A DNA stretch of 64,000 nucleotides from assembly GCF_027497355.1 (NCBI RefSeq), contig NZ_CP114909.1, positions 1,984,001 to 2,048,000 on the forward strand. The letters are read 5' to 3'. Both the position numbers and the translations under genes were made by a program. The DNA comes from Micromonospora sp. WMMA1947 (lineage in GTDB: Bacteria; Actinomycetota; Actinomycetes; Mycobacteriales; Micromonosporaceae). The first letter of the stretch is position 1; the number at the start of each line of letters is the position of its first letter. The notes beneath the pieces are model-generated. The model was not told the DNA's origin and ran no database searches. It saw nothing but the letters and a program-made list of their open reading frames with translations. Positions 41,039 through 50,200 of the stretch are shown here, one piece after another.

Positions 41039-43858
41039 GTGTCGGTCACCGACGAGACGCGTGCGGAACGGACCGGGGGATCCTCACCCGAGCCGCCGCC
41101 GCGCGATGCGCCCTTCGAGAAGACACCACCTCAGGACGTCGCCGCCGAGCAGTGCGTGCTCGGCGGCATGCTGCTCTCCAAGGACGCCATCGCGGACGTC
41201 GTGGAGATCCTGAAGACGAACGACTTCTACCGGCCGGTCCACGCCACCATCTTCGACGCGATCCTGGACATCTACGGGCGCGGCGAGCCCGCCGACCCGA
41301 TCACCGTGGCCGCCGCGCTCGCCGACTCCGGCGATCTGGCCCGCATCGGTGGCGCCCCCTACCTGCACACGCTGATCGCCAGCGTGCCCACCGCCGCGAA
41401 CGCCGCGTACTACGCCCGAATCGTCGGCGAGCGGGCCGTGCTCCGCCGGCTGGTCGAGGCCGGTACCCGGATCGTGCAGCTCGGCTACGGCACCGGCCAG
41501 GGCGGCAGCCGCGACGTTGACGACGTCGTCGACCTCGCCCAGCAGGCCGTCTACGAGGTCACCGAGAAGCGCGTCAGCGAGGACTTCGCCGTCCTGGCCG
41601 ACATGCTCCAGCCGACGCTCGACGAGATCGAGGCGGTCGGCGCCCAGGGCGGGGTGATGACCGGCGTGCCGACCGGGTTCACCGACCTCGACCGCCTGCT
41701 CAACGGCCTGCACGCCGGCCAGCTCATCATCGTGGCCGGCCGGCCCGGTCTCGGCAAGGCGCTCGCACTCGACACCCCGCTGCCCACCCCACAGGGCTGG
41801 ACCACCATGGGTGAGGTGCGCGTCGGCGAGCAGCTCCTCGCCGCGGACGGCACTCCGACGACGATCACCAACGTCTTCGACGTGATGGACGACCGCCCCT
41901 GCTACGAGGTCGAGTTCTCCGACGGAAGCGTCATCGTGGCGGACGCCGAGCACCTGTGGAAGACCACCACCCGGGCCAGCCGACGCCCGCCGGAGGCACG
42001 CCGGCGGCACCACTGGGCCGAGCCGGCGTTGGCGAAGGTGCGGGCGGCCGAGGCGGCCGCGTCCGCCGCACCGCACCGCCTGGTCACTCTCGCGGAAACC
42101 CTGGAACAGGTCGGCCCGGAATTCCGGAACGTGCTTCACACGGTGGCGCAGACGGTGGGTTCCAACGGCCGGGTCGCCCGACCGGTGACCCGGGCCGGCA
42201 AGACACGCAACTGGACGGCTCCGGGCTACCCGGTGGGCGCGTTGATCTCCGGCCTCCGTGCACGCGCGGAACGACCGGTGAACGCCGGCAGTCGCGCCGA
42301 GCACGACGGGATCGTCACGACGGCGCAGATCGCGGCCACGCTCCGCACCTCGACGGCCGACCGCCGTCTCAACCACGCCGTGCGAAACTGCGCGCCGCTC
42401 CGACTTCCGGAACGCGACCTGGCCGTCCCGCCGTACACCCTCGGGGTGTGGCTCGGCGACGGGCACACCGGGGCCAGCCGCTTCACCACCGCGGACGCCG
42501 AAATGGTCGACCTCGTGACCCGGGACGGCTTCCTGGTGCGCCCGAGCGGTCCCATGGTCTACAGCGTGCATCTGCCCACGCCGGCCAGGGCGGTGGACCG
42601 CACCTGCGTCGACTGCGGCGGCTCCACTCGTGCCCTGCGGGAGAACCCCGGAACCCGCCGCTGCGCCGAGTGTCACGAGCGCAACGGCTCCTTCCTGGCC
42701 CTGCTCCGCCACCTCGGGGTGGCTTACGACAAGCACATTCCGCAGGACTACCTGCGCGCCTCCGAGAACCAGCGCCGGGCGTTGCTCGCCGGTCTCATGG
42801 ACACCGACGGCACGGTGGCGCCGACCGGGAACCTTCAGTACACGTCCACCTCGCGGCGCTTGATCGACGGCGTGCGGGAACTCGTCGTGAGCCTGGGCTA
42901 CCGGTGCACCATGACCGAGCGCAAGGTGCGTGGCCGTACCGAGGAGTCGTCGGTCGCGTACACGCTGAACTTCTCCACGCCGGACACGGTCTTCCGGCTG
43001 GATCGGAAGCGGACCGCCCACGCGGCCCGACGCCGGACGTCCTCGGACGTCCGCTCCCACTCCCGCTTCATCGTGGACGTCCGTCCGGTGCCGAGCGTTC
43101 CGGTGCGCTGCGTGACCGTCGACAATCCCGACCATCTGTATCTGGCGGGCCGCTCGATGATCCCGACGCACAACAGCACGGCGAGCATGGACTTCGCCCG
43201 CAACGCGGCTATTCGCGCCAACCAGGCGGCAGCGATCTTCTCGCTGGAAATGAGCAAGGTCGAGATCGTCATGCGGCTCCTCTCGGCCGAGGCACGCGTA
43301 CCGCTGCACGTGCTGCGGAGCGGGCAGCTCTCCGACGACGACTGGACCAAGCTCGCCCGCTGCATGGGCGAGATCAGCGAGGCACCCCTCTTCGTCGACG
43401 ACACGCCGAGCATGAACCTCATGGAGATCCGGGCGAAGGCGCGACGGCTCAAGCAGAGGCACGACCTGAAGCTGATCGTCGTCGACTATCTCCAGCTGAT
43501 GACCTCGCCCAAGCGCACCGAGAGCCGGCAGCAGGAGGTCGCGGACCTGTCCCGTGGCCTGAAGCTGCTCGCCAAGGAGGTCGAGTGCCCGGTGATCGCG
43601 GTGAGTCAGCTGAACCGTGGTCCCGAGCAGCGAACCGACAAGCGGCCACAATTGTCCGACTTGCGGGAATCTGGTTCGATTGAGCAGGATGCGGACGTAG
43701 TCATCCTGTTGCACCGCGACGACTACTACGACAAGGAGTCGCCGCGAGCGGGCGAGGCGGACTTCATAGTCGCCAAGCACCGGAATGGGCCGACGGACAC
43801 GGTGACTGTCGCGGCCCAGCTGCACCTGTCGCGCTTCGTGGACATGGCGATCGTCTGA
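41039..43858 (+). CDS. dnaB: Replicative DNA helicase DnaB containing an intein
   Basis: Hexameric replication helicase of 939 aa before splicing. The N-terminal DnaB domain (about 25-130; QDVAAEQCVLGGMLLSK) leads to the RecA-like motor. Walker A is split: GRPGLGK at 234-240, then an intein of 472 aa (residues 241-712), then STASMDFARNAA. Extein after the insertion has ISEAPLFVDD, Walker B-like LIVVDYLQLM, SQLNRG and HRNGPTDTV. Removing the intein leaves 467 aa, a standard DnaB. GTG with GAGGGGGG upstream. Adjacent to rplI as in mycobacteria and streptomycetes. Confidence 0.97.
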   Translation: MSVTDETRAERTGGSSPEPPPRDAPFEKTPPQDVAAEQCVLGGMLLSKDAIADVVEILKTNDFYRPVHATIFDAILDIYGRGEPADPITVAAALADSGDLARIGGAPYLHTLIASVPTAANAAYYARIVGERAVLRRLVEAGTRIVQLGYGTGQGGSRDVDDVVDLAQQAVYEVTEKRVSEDFAVLADMLQPTLDEIEAVGAQGGVMTGVPTGFTDLDRLLNGLHAGQLIIVAGRPGLGKALALDTPLPTPQGWTTMGEVRVGEQLLAADGTPTTITNVFDVMDDRPCYEVEFSDGSVIVADAEHLWKTTTRASRRPPEARRRHHWAEPALAKVRAAEAAASAAPHRLVTLAETLEQVGPEFRNVLHTVAQTVGSNGRVARPVTRAGKTRNWTAPGYPVGALISGLRARAERPVNAGSRAEHDGIVTTAQIAATLRTSTADRRLNHAVRNCAPLRLPERDLAVPPYTLGVWLGDGHTGASRFTTADAEMVDLVTRDGFLVRPSGPMVYSVHLPTPARAVDRTCVDCGGSTRALRENPGTRRCAECHERNGSFLALLRHLGVAYDKHIPQDYLRASENQRRALLAGLMDTDGTVAPTGNLQYTSTSRRLIDGVRELVVSLGYRCTMTERKVRGRTEESSVAYTLNFSTPDTVFRLDRKRTAHAARRRTSSDVRSHSRFIVDVRPVPSVPVRCVTVDNPDHLYLAGRSMIPTHNSTASMDFARNAAIRANQAAAIFSLEMSKVEIVMRLLSAEARVPLHVLRSGQLSDDDWTKLARCMGEISEAPLFVDDTPSMNLMEIRAKARRLKQRHDLKLIVVDYLQLMTSPKRTESRQQEVADLSRGLKLLAKEVECPVIAVSQLNRGPEQRTDKRPQLSDLRESGSIEQDADVVILLHRDDYYDKESPRAGEADFIVAKHRNGPTDTVTVAAQLHLSRFVDMAIV
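41759..43174 (+). other. Probable class 3 intein with LAGLIDADG endonuclease, inside dnaB
   Basis: 472 aa from Ala (ALALDTPLPTPQG) to HN, followed by extein Ser. There is no Cys or Ser at the first position. The three residues of the class 3 signature are present: Trp in block B (ADAEHLWKTT), Cys in block F (VRCVTVDNPDHLY) and Thr in block G (IPTHN). Two endonuclease motifs, LGVWLGDGHTG and LLAGLMDTDGTV, suggest an intact homing endonuclease. A zinc-ribbon-like insert CVDCGG...CAECH lies between them. It splits the P-loop lysine from the serine, so DnaB cannot work until it splices. Confidence 0.88.
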
Positions 43859-43864
43859 GCGGCG

Positions 43865-44545
43865 TCAGCCGAGCAGCGGGAACCAGCCGGCGGCCTCGCC
43901 CAGCTCCAGCCGGTCCCGGTCGGTGAGCGGCACCCGCCCGGCGGCCTTCAGCAGGTAGTCGTGGTCGTCCCAACCGGCCGGCCGTACCGCGTCGTCGCTG
44001 AGCAGGCCGTCCATCGTGGTCACCGCGACCCGCGTCGGGTCCGCCGCCGGCCGCGGCGCGTCCGGCAGGTCCACCACCAGGTCCAGGTGATGGATGACCG
44101 CCTCGGTGGTCAGGGTGGCGAGCAGATGAGGTACGCGCAGCACATGCCCCTGCGTGGTCACGTACCCGTCGGGGTCCGCGGCGGTGGCCGCGCGGACGGC
44201 GGCGGGTGCGGTGTCGGCCCAGAGGCGGACCACGCTCGTCGGCCGGTCGAAGGCGGCGGCGGAGCGGCGTGCCCACCAGGCGTGCCGGGCGCCCGCGTCG
44301 TCGTCGTCGGGGGTGAAGGCGCGCCAGTAGCTGACGTCGTCCACGTCGGCCGGTCCGGGCGCGGGGCTGGCCAGGGCGACGAGCGCGCGCTGGGCGTCGC
44401 AGAGCACGTGGAAGAGCAGGTCGGCGACGACCCAGCCACGGCATCGGGTGGGCCGTTGCAGGCCGGCGTCGTCCAGCGGTGCGACCACTGCGGTGATGCC
44501 GTCGTACGCCTGGGCCAGCGCCTCGTGCTGCCGGATCGGGCTCAT
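43865..44545 (-). CDS. DinB/MDMPI-like (TIGR03083 type) protein
   Basis: Protein of 226 aa. Four-helix DinB-like fold of the mycothiol-dependent maleylpyruvate isomerase group: TRCRGWVVADLLFHVLCDAQRAL early on and TTEAVIHHLDLVVDLP later. The His residues of these two segments resemble the metal site. Many homologues in actinobacteria have unknown substrates, so the enzyme name is a family label only. ATG start. Convergent with dnaB across 6 bp. Confidence 0.8.
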   Translation of the reverse strand: MSPIRQHEALAQAYDGITAVVAPLDDAGLQRPTRCRGWVVADLLFHVLCDAQRALVALASPAPGPADVDDVSYWRAFTPDDDDAGARHAWWARRSAAAFDRPTSVVRLWADTAPAAVRAATAADPDGYVTTQGHVLRVPHLLATLTTEAVIHHLDLVVDLPDAPRPAADPTRVAVTTMDGLLSDDAVRPAGWDDHDYLLKAAGRVPLTDRDRLELGEAAGWFPLLG

Positions 44546-44639
44546 GCCGTGCAGCCTGCCACGGTGGGGCGGGTGCGGCACGGCGACGAGCGCGCCGGGT
44601 CGATGCGGTGCACCGGCCCGGCGTGCGCGTGCCCGGCGG

Positions 44640-45035
44640 TCAGTCGAACAGTTCGCCGAGGAAGCCGTGCTTCTTCTTCCGCCGGTAGTGGCCGTGGTAG
44701 CCGTAGTGCTGCTGCTGGCTGTGGCCGTACGCGGGCTGCGCGTAGCCGTGGCCGGGCGGCGGCGGAGGAGGGGGCGGGGGGACGGCGCCGTAGCCGGGCT
44801 GGTGCGGCGCGGCGGCGGGCGGGGGCGGCGGGGGCGGCGGGTAGCCGGCACCGGACGGGGCGGGCTGCCGGGCGCCGCCGTGCTGCTGGTTCCAGTTGGC
44901 CTCGGCATCGAACAGCTTTTCCAGCTCGCCGCGGTCGAGGAAGATGCCCCGGCATTCGCCGCACTGGTCGATGACTACTCCGCTGCGCTCGTACTGGCGC
45001 ATTTCTCCGCGGCACTTGGGACAGGTCATCTGCAT
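44640..45035 (-). CDS. Zinc-ribbon protein with poly-proline tail
   Basis: Protein of 131 aa. N-terminal zinc ribbon CPKCRGEM...CGECRGIFLDRGELEKL (TFIIB-type zinc finger, about residues 4-45). The rest is Pro/Gly/Tyr/His-rich with runs of 8-9 prolines and ends KKKHGFLGELFD. Similar proteins are common in actinobacteria with no known role. ATG at 45035 is chosen; another in-frame ATG lies two codons downstream. Its upstream neighbour on the same strand is 23 bp away. Confidence 0.75.
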   Translation of the reverse strand: MQMTCPKCRGEMRQYERSGVVIDQCGECRGIFLDRGELEKLFDAEANWNQQHGGARQPAPSGAGYPPPPPPPPAAAPHQPGYGAVPPPPPPPPPGHGYAQPAYGHSQQQHYGYHGHYRRKKKHGFLGELFD

Positions 45036-45058
45036 GACAACGACGGTACCGGGTGTTT

Positions 45059-45691
45059 TCACGCAGTGGCGGTCAGCGCCTGCGTGACCTCGTCGTCGGA
45101 GACCTCGTGGAAGTCCTCGTAGTACCCGCCGACGGCGGCGAAGTCGTGCGGGAGTTGGCAGCTCACGACCGTGTCGGCCGCGGCGGCGAGCATGTCGTAC
45201 GCCTGCTCGGAACCGACGGGGACGGCGACCAGGACGCGGGTGGCGCCGAGGTGGCGGGCGACCTGGACGGCGGCGCGGGCGGTGGCGCCGGTGGCGAGTC
45301 CGTCGTCCACGATGACGGCGGTGCGCCCGGTGAGGTCGAGCGGTGGGCGGCCGCCGCGGTAGCGCTGTTCGCGGCGGTCCAGTTCGGCCTGTTCGCGGCG
45401 GCGGACCTGGGCCCTGTCGTTCTCGCTGATCCGGCCGGCGACCATGTCGTTGAGGACCTGCACGCCGCCGGGGCCGAGCGCGCCGTACGCGACCTCGGGC
45501 GCCCAGGGCACGCCGAGTTTGCGGACGACGAGCACGTCCAGGGGTGCGCCGAGCCGGTCGGCGACCACCCGGGCGACGGGTACGCCGCCGCGGACCAGGC
45601 CGAGCACGAGGACGTCGGGCCGGCCGGCGAGGTCGGCGAGTCGCTCGGCGAGTTCACGTCCCGCCTCGGTCCGGTCGCGGTAGGTGGTCAT
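45059..45691 (-). CDS. Phosphoribosyltransferase family protein
   Basis: Type I PRTase fold, 210 aa. The PRPP-binding loop VIVDDGLATGATARAA is clear, and GLVRGGVPVARVVADRLGAPLDVLVVRK is the N-terminal part (shown in part: GLVRGGVPVARVV). It could act on a purine or be a non-catalytic regulator; substrate unknown. ATGA overlap with the next gene upstream couples them. ATG start. Confidence 0.85.
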   Translation of the reverse strand: MTTYRDRTEAGRELAERLADLAGRPDVLVLGLVRGGVPVARVVADRLGAPLDVLVVRKLGVPWAPEVAYGALGPGGVQVLNDMVAGRISENDRAQVRRREQAELDRREQRYRGGRPPLDLTGRTAVIVDDGLATGATARAAVQVARHLGATRVLVAVPVGSEQAYDMLAAAADTVVSCQLPHDFAAVGGYYEDFHEVSDDEVTQALTATA

Positions 45692-47031
45692 TCCTCAGGT
45701 GTACGCCTTCCGGCCGGGTCGCGCGGGGCGGTTGCCGGGAATGTCGCCCTGTCGTCCGGTCGGGTGAGCGCCAGCGCGGGGGCGAGGACGAGCAGGGCGG
45801 CCGGGTAGAGCAGGTAGCCGAAGCGGGTGGAGGGCATCAGCAGGATCGCGGCGAGCAGCCCGTACCCGCAGATGAGGGCCGTGGCGGCGGCGGTGCGGGG
45901 CGGGCGGCGCAGCAGCCGGACGGCGATGGCTGCTCCGGCGGCGACGAGCAGCGCGGCGGCGACGGCGCGGCCGGCCGGGAGTGTCTCGGCGATGAGGTGT
46001 CCGGGGAAGGGCGACTGGGCGGGGCTGGTGACGAGGCCGTGGCCGAGCGGGAAGCGCAGGACGTTCTCGACGAGGGCGTCGCGGTCGACGAGCAGGACCG
46101 GGACCAGGGCGAGGACGGGCAGGCCGACGGCGCCGAGGGCGGTGCGGGTCGCGGACCGGCGGGTGGCGGCCCAGCAGATCAGCACGACGGCGATCGGCCA
46201 GGCGAAGAGTTTGAGGGCGCCGGCGGCGCCGACCGCGAGGCCGGCCCGGCCGGGCCGGCCGGCGGCGGCGAGCGCGAGGGCGAGGAGGCAGAGCGCGAGT
46301 ACGGGGAGGTCGTCGCCGCCGGTGGCGAGGGTGAGCGCGCAGACGGGCAGGACGGTGGCGGCCTGGACGGCGCGCAGGACGGCGGCGTCGCGGCGGGGTG
46401 CGTCCGGGCCGCCGCCGGTGCGCAGCGTGGCGACGAGGGCGACGACTGTGAGTGCGGTGACCACGGCGAACCAGACGCGGGAGTCGGTCCACCAGGTGTC
46501 CAGGGCGGCGCGGGGCAGCCCGAACAGCGCCATGCCGGGCTGGTACGGGGTGTAGCCGAGGAGTTGTTCGCCGGGTGGCAGGGCAGCGATGGCGTCGGGT
46601 CCGAGGTAGGGGGTGCCGTGTTCGGCGAGGCGGGCGCCGGCGTGTTCGACGACGATCACCTCCTCCTGGGCGCGGTCGGTGCGTCCGCCGGCGCGTTCGA
46701 TGCTCTGCGTGACGACCGGCAGGAGCGCGGTGGCGGCCCAGGTGAGACCGGCGACGGTCCAGCGTGCGGGCAGCCCGGCCAAGGGGGTGCCGGGGTGGCG
46801 GCGGCGGGCGAGCAGTTGGGTGGTGGCGGCGAGCGTGGCGAGGGCGTACCCGATGGTGGCGACGGCGCCCCAGGCGCGGTGCGGGGGGAGTGTTGAGGTG
46901 GCGGCGGTGATCGCGGCGAAGACGGTGGCGGCGGCGTAGAGGCCCAGGTCGAGGGCGAGGCCGCCGGCGGCGGTGTCGAGTGCCGACCAGCGGCGGGAGA
47001 CGGGGGTTGCCGGGTCGGCGTGGGCGGTCAC
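45688..47031 (-). CDS. Polytopic membrane protein, GT87/DUF2029-like
   Basis: Protein of 447 aa with about 11 hydrophobic segments. LAEHGTPYLGPDAIAALPPGE and GYTPYQPGMALFGLPRA between the first helices resemble the catalytic loop region of polyprenol-linked mannosyltransferases. A soluble role is unlikely. GTG start. It lies 40 bp after the GGDEF/EAL gene stop and overlaps the phosphoribosyltransferase by 4 bp. Function is inferred from topology only. Confidence 0.72.
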   Translation of the reverse strand: MTAHADPATPVSRRWSALDTAAGGLALDLGLYAAATVFAAITAATSTLPPHRAWGAVATIGYALATLAATTQLLARRRHPGTPLAGLPARWTVAGLTWAATALLPVVTQSIERAGGRTDRAQEEVIVVEHAGARLAEHGTPYLGPDAIAALPPGEQLLGYTPYQPGMALFGLPRAALDTWWTDSRVWFAVVTALTVVALVATLRTGGGPDAPRRDAAVLRAVQAATVLPVCALTLATGGDDLPVLALCLLALALAAAGRPGRAGLAVGAAGALKLFAWPIAVVLICWAATRRSATRTALGAVGLPVLALVPVLLVDRDALVENVLRFPLGHGLVTSPAQSPFPGHLIAETLPAGRAVAAALLVAAGAAIAVRLLRRPPRTAAATALICGYGLLAAILLMPSTRFGYLLYPAALLVLAPALALTRPDDRATFPATAPRDPAGRRTPEE

Positions 47032-47071
47032 GCGGGCCAGTGTGGCAGACCGGCGGGGTGCCCCGGCCGGG

Positions 47072-49600
47072 TCAGGGTTGCCGGGCGTCGGTGGCGGTGG
47101 GGGGTGCCGGGCGGGTGCGGCCGGTGCGGCGGCCGGGGAGGCGGATGACGGCGCCGGTGTCGTGCAGCGCGGGTGCGAGCGCGCCGGTCCGGCCGCCGTG
47201 GCCGCGTTGGAGGGTGGCGAGCAGCGCGGCGGCGGGTAGCGGGCGGGCGAACAGGTGGCCCTGTCCGGCGGCGCAGCCGAGTTCCCAGAGAGCGCGGCGT
47301 TGCGGTTCGCTCTCCACGCCTTCGGCGACGACGGTGAGGTCGAGGCTGCGGCCGAGGTCGAGGGTGGAGCGGATGACGGCGGCGGCTTCGGGGGCGGTCT
47401 CCATGGCGCCGGCGAAGCTGCGGTCGATCTTCAGTTCGTGTACGGGGATGCGGGAGAGCAGGGAGAGCGACGAGTATCCGGTGCCGAAGTCGTCGAGTGC
47501 GAGCCGGACGCCGGAGTCGCGTAGCCGGCTGAGGACGCGGTCGACGACGTCGAGTTGGCTGAGTGTGAGTGTCTCGGTCAGTTCCAGCACGAGGCGGTCG
47601 GGCGGGAGGTCGTGGGCGCGCAGCCGGGCCAGGACGGCGCCGGGGAAGCGGGCGTCGAGGAGGCTGCGTGGGGACACGTTCACCGAGACGGGCAGGTCGA
47701 AGCCGGCGTCGCGCCAGGAGCCGGCGGCGATGAGCGCCTGGTCGAGGATCGCCTCGGCGAACGCGGGGAGGAGCCCGGACCGTTCGACGGCTTCGAGGAA
47801 GCGCAGCGGGTCGATGAGCCCGTGGGTGGGGTGGTGCCAGCGGGCCAGGGCCTCGGCGCCGATCACCTCGCCGCTCGCCAGGTCGACGATGGGCTGGAAG
47901 TTGACGGTGAACTCGTGGTCGGCGACGGCGCGGGGCAGTTCGCCGCCGAGGGTGAGCCGGCTCAGGTCGGCGGTGTCGCGGGCCGGTGCGTAGGTGGCGA
48001 CGCGTTGCCCGGCGCGTTTGGCCTGGTACATGGCCACGTCGGCGCGTCGCAGCAGTTCCGCCATGCCGCCGGTGGCGGGGGCGACAGCGATGCCGCCGCT
48101 GGCCTCCACGCTGATCCGCATGCCGTCGAGGTCGAGCGGGTCGTGCAGTGCCGCGAGCAGGGCTTCGGCGCGGTGGGCGGCGACGGCCGGGGCGGGCAGG
48201 CCGCGCAGGAGGACGGCGAACTCGTCGCCGCCGAGCCGGGCGACCAGGTCGTCGGGGTTCGCGGCGTCGCGCAGCCGCTCGGCGACCTGGATCAGTACCC
48301 GGTCACCGGCGCCGTGCCCGAGGGTGTCGTTGACCTCCTTGAAGTGGTTGAGGTCGATCAGCACCAGGGCGGTGACGCCGTCGGCGTGCCGGGTGGTGAG
48401 CTGGGCGCTGCCCTCGTCGAGCAGGTGCCGGCGGTTGGACAGGCCGGTGAGGGCGTCGTGGGTGGCGGCGTAGGCGTGGTCCTCGGCGATGCGGGCGAGT
48501 TCGGCGTACGCCTGGGCGTTGCGGACCGCGGTGCACAGGGCGGAGGCGAAGGTACGCAGGGTGTACTGCTCCCGCTCGGAGAGTTCCACCGGACCGGCGA
48601 ACCGCAGCCGCAGGACGCCGACGTCGTCGGTCCGGTCGTGGCCCTCCAGGGCGACCGGCATGACCTGACCGTCGACGGCGCTGGGCTGGGGGGCGACTCC
48701 GTCGTACGCGATGTTCGTGCTGTTGCCCCGGATGGTGCGTCCGCCGTCGCGCAGCTCGATCTCGACCTCGTCGGCGGAGAAGAGTTCGCTGGCTTCGGTG
48801 ACCGCCGTGGTGAGCACCTGGTCGAGGTCGACCACGTTGAGGGCGTCGGTGGTCCGGGCCAGGCGCTGCCATGCCTGTTGCTCGGTGCGGGTGCGGATCC
48901 GGGCGGAGTAGGCCAGGTGCAGGCTGAGGACCAGCGGAGGCACGGCGAGCAGTAAACGGGGGTCGGCCCGCAGGATGAGGACGGTGCACGCGGCCACGAG
49001 GAAGCGGACAGCGAACCCGGCGACCCGCAGGTCGAGGTCGGTACGGAACTGGCGGGCGATGGGCGTCCCGGACGCGAGGGCGATGACCGGCATGGCCAGG
49101 AGATCGTCGAGTAGCGCCGCTACCAGGTAGACGACCCCCAGCAGCAGCAGGATGTGGAGCGGCTCATGGGGTGGCCAGATCCCGCCGAACAGCAGTGTGA
49201 CGAGCGCGCTGCCGCCGGCGACCAGCGTGTGCTTCGCGACGGCGAACGTCGTCTTGATGGGCGCCAACCGAGTGACTGATCCGCAGCCCACACCGACGCC
49301 GGTTGCCAGGATTACCCAGGAGGCCGGGGCGACGGCGAGACCGATGACGATCGCGGTCTCGACCCAGGCGAAGGCCAAGGTGGTCGACCGTATGCGCAAC
49401 GGGGTCTTGATCACCGTGGCCAAGGCGACCGTCACCACCAAAGCTGTGACGGTCACGAGATCACGGACCGAATCGGGCGGCTGGTTCCGGACGGTGAGCA
49501 GGGCGGCGAGCACGACGAACGCCGCGCAGCCGCTCACGCTGTACACGAGCAGGCGCAGAGGCGGTTCGACAACCCTTCGACTGTCCGCCGTTCGGCTCAA
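47072..49600 (-). CDS. GGDEF-EAL diguanylate cyclase/phosphodiesterase with membrane sensor
   Basis: Cyclic-di-GMP enzyme of 842 aa. The first ~230 residues have about six hydrophobic segments, followed by a GAF-like linker. The GGDEF domain (RLGGDEFAVLL at about 455) keeps its catalytic motif. The EAL domain (EALARW at about 582) keeps EAL, NVSPRSL, ELTET, LDDFGTGYSSL, KIDRSF and AEGVE, so phosphodiesterase activity is predicted. Start is TTG at 49600 because a stop lies three codons upstream; GGTGAT precedes it. It leads a run of five minus-strand genes. Confidence 0.88.
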   Translation of the reverse strand: MSRTADSRRVVEPPLRLLVYSVSGCAAFVVLAALLTVRNQPPDSVRDLVTVTALVVTVALATVIKTPLRIRSTTLAFAWVETAIVIGLAVAPASWVILATGVGVGCGSVTRLAPIKTTFAVAKHTLVAGGSALVTLLFGGIWPPHEPLHILLLLGVVYLVAALLDDLLAMPVIALASGTPIARQFRTDLDLRVAGFAVRFLVAACTVLILRADPRLLLAVPPLVLSLHLAYSARIRTRTEQQAWQRLARTTDALNVVDLDQVLTTAVTEASELFSADEVEIELRDGGRTIRGNSTNIAYDGVAPQPSAVDGQVMPVALEGHDRTDDVGVLRLRFAGPVELSEREQYTLRTFASALCTAVRNAQAYAELARIAEDHAYAATHDALTGLSNRRHLLDEGSAQLTTRHADGVTALVLIDLNHFKEVNDTLGHGAGDRVLIQVAERLRDAANPDDLVARLGGDEFAVLLRGLPAPAVAAHRAEALLAALHDPLDLDGMRISVEASGGIAVAPATGGMAELLRRADVAMYQAKRAGQRVATYAPARDTADLSRLTLGGELPRAVADHEFTVNFQPIVDLASGEVIGAEALARWHHPTHGLIDPLRFLEAVERSGLLPAFAEAILDQALIAAGSWRDAGFDLPVSVNVSPRSLLDARFPGAVLARLRAHDLPPDRLVLELTETLTLSQLDVVDRVLSRLRDSGVRLALDDFGTGYSSLSLLSRIPVHELKIDRSFAGAMETAPEAAAVIRSTLDLGRSLDLTVVAEGVESEPQRRALWELGCAAGQGHLFARPLPAAALLATLQRGHGGRTGALAPALHDTGAVIRLPGRRTGRTRPAPPTATDARQP

Positions 49601-50200
49601 CCGGCATCACCCGCCGCTCACCGTCGGAATGCGATGAGCGGCAGCCTACCTCTTCGCCGGGGCCGTGAGAACCTTCAGGTCCATTCGGTGCTACGCATTG
49701 ATCGCCCCTCCTCAGATATCAATTGGATCGTGATTGCAGATGGCCGGAGTTCTCTCAGGTCCATTCGGTGCTGCGCATTGTCACGACCCTCCTCGGATAT
49801 CTCTGTTTGGGCGGTTGAGGCGCCCCCTGTTCCCTTGAAGAGCAGGTTAGAGCGAGGTGAGGCTGATAAGAAAGCATTAATGTCGGTATGCGCAATATAA
49901 GTAACTATTGCGGATTAAATGACGTTCTGTCCATGCGCTGTAAGCGGAGCGGAGCCGACCGTATGCTTCACGTACCCGCCCAGTCGCTCAGCGCCATGGG
50001 AAAGGCCAAAGCCTCTCTCGTCGCCTGTAGCGTCGCCGTGACGGCTGGACATTACAACCGTTGCTCGGGCGGCTTTCATCGTCGGGACGGATGAGGAGTG
50101 GCGGTGCGTGGCCCCCCTGGATGGGGCAACGGCCTTGCGGCCGATCGATTACGCTGCGGCCTGGGCGTGGACGGGAGCCGACTGAGGCTGGAACAGCACC
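49601..50200. other. AT-richer non-coding stretch before the SARP gene, with a direct repeat
   Basis: This 600-bp stretch has visibly more A/T than anywhere else in the window (for example 49870-49930). It contains a 26-bp direct repeat. Short open frames here have no codon bias and no recognisable product. It looks like acquired or decayed DNA. Confidence 0.6.
49675..49780 (+). repeat. 26-bp direct repeat, 80-bp period
   Basis: Copies at 49675-49700 and 49755-49780 differ at one base (TCAGGTCCATTCGGTGCT then RCGCATTG). The similarity continues as CCCTCCTCRGATATC about 5 bp further in both copies. They flank no gene. They may be regulatory iterons or the residue of an integration event. Confidence 0.75.

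Noticed and set aside
44640..45035. Poly-proline run in the zinc-ribbon protein as a ribosome-stalling regulatory device
   Set aside because: Runs of 8-9 Pro would need EF-P, but such tails are common in this protein type and nothing else points to regulation.
49888..50094. 68-codon frame before the SARP gene as a small gene or peptide
   Set aside because: No ribosome site at a proper distance, no codon bias and no recognisable peptide features; it lies where the SARP promoter should be.
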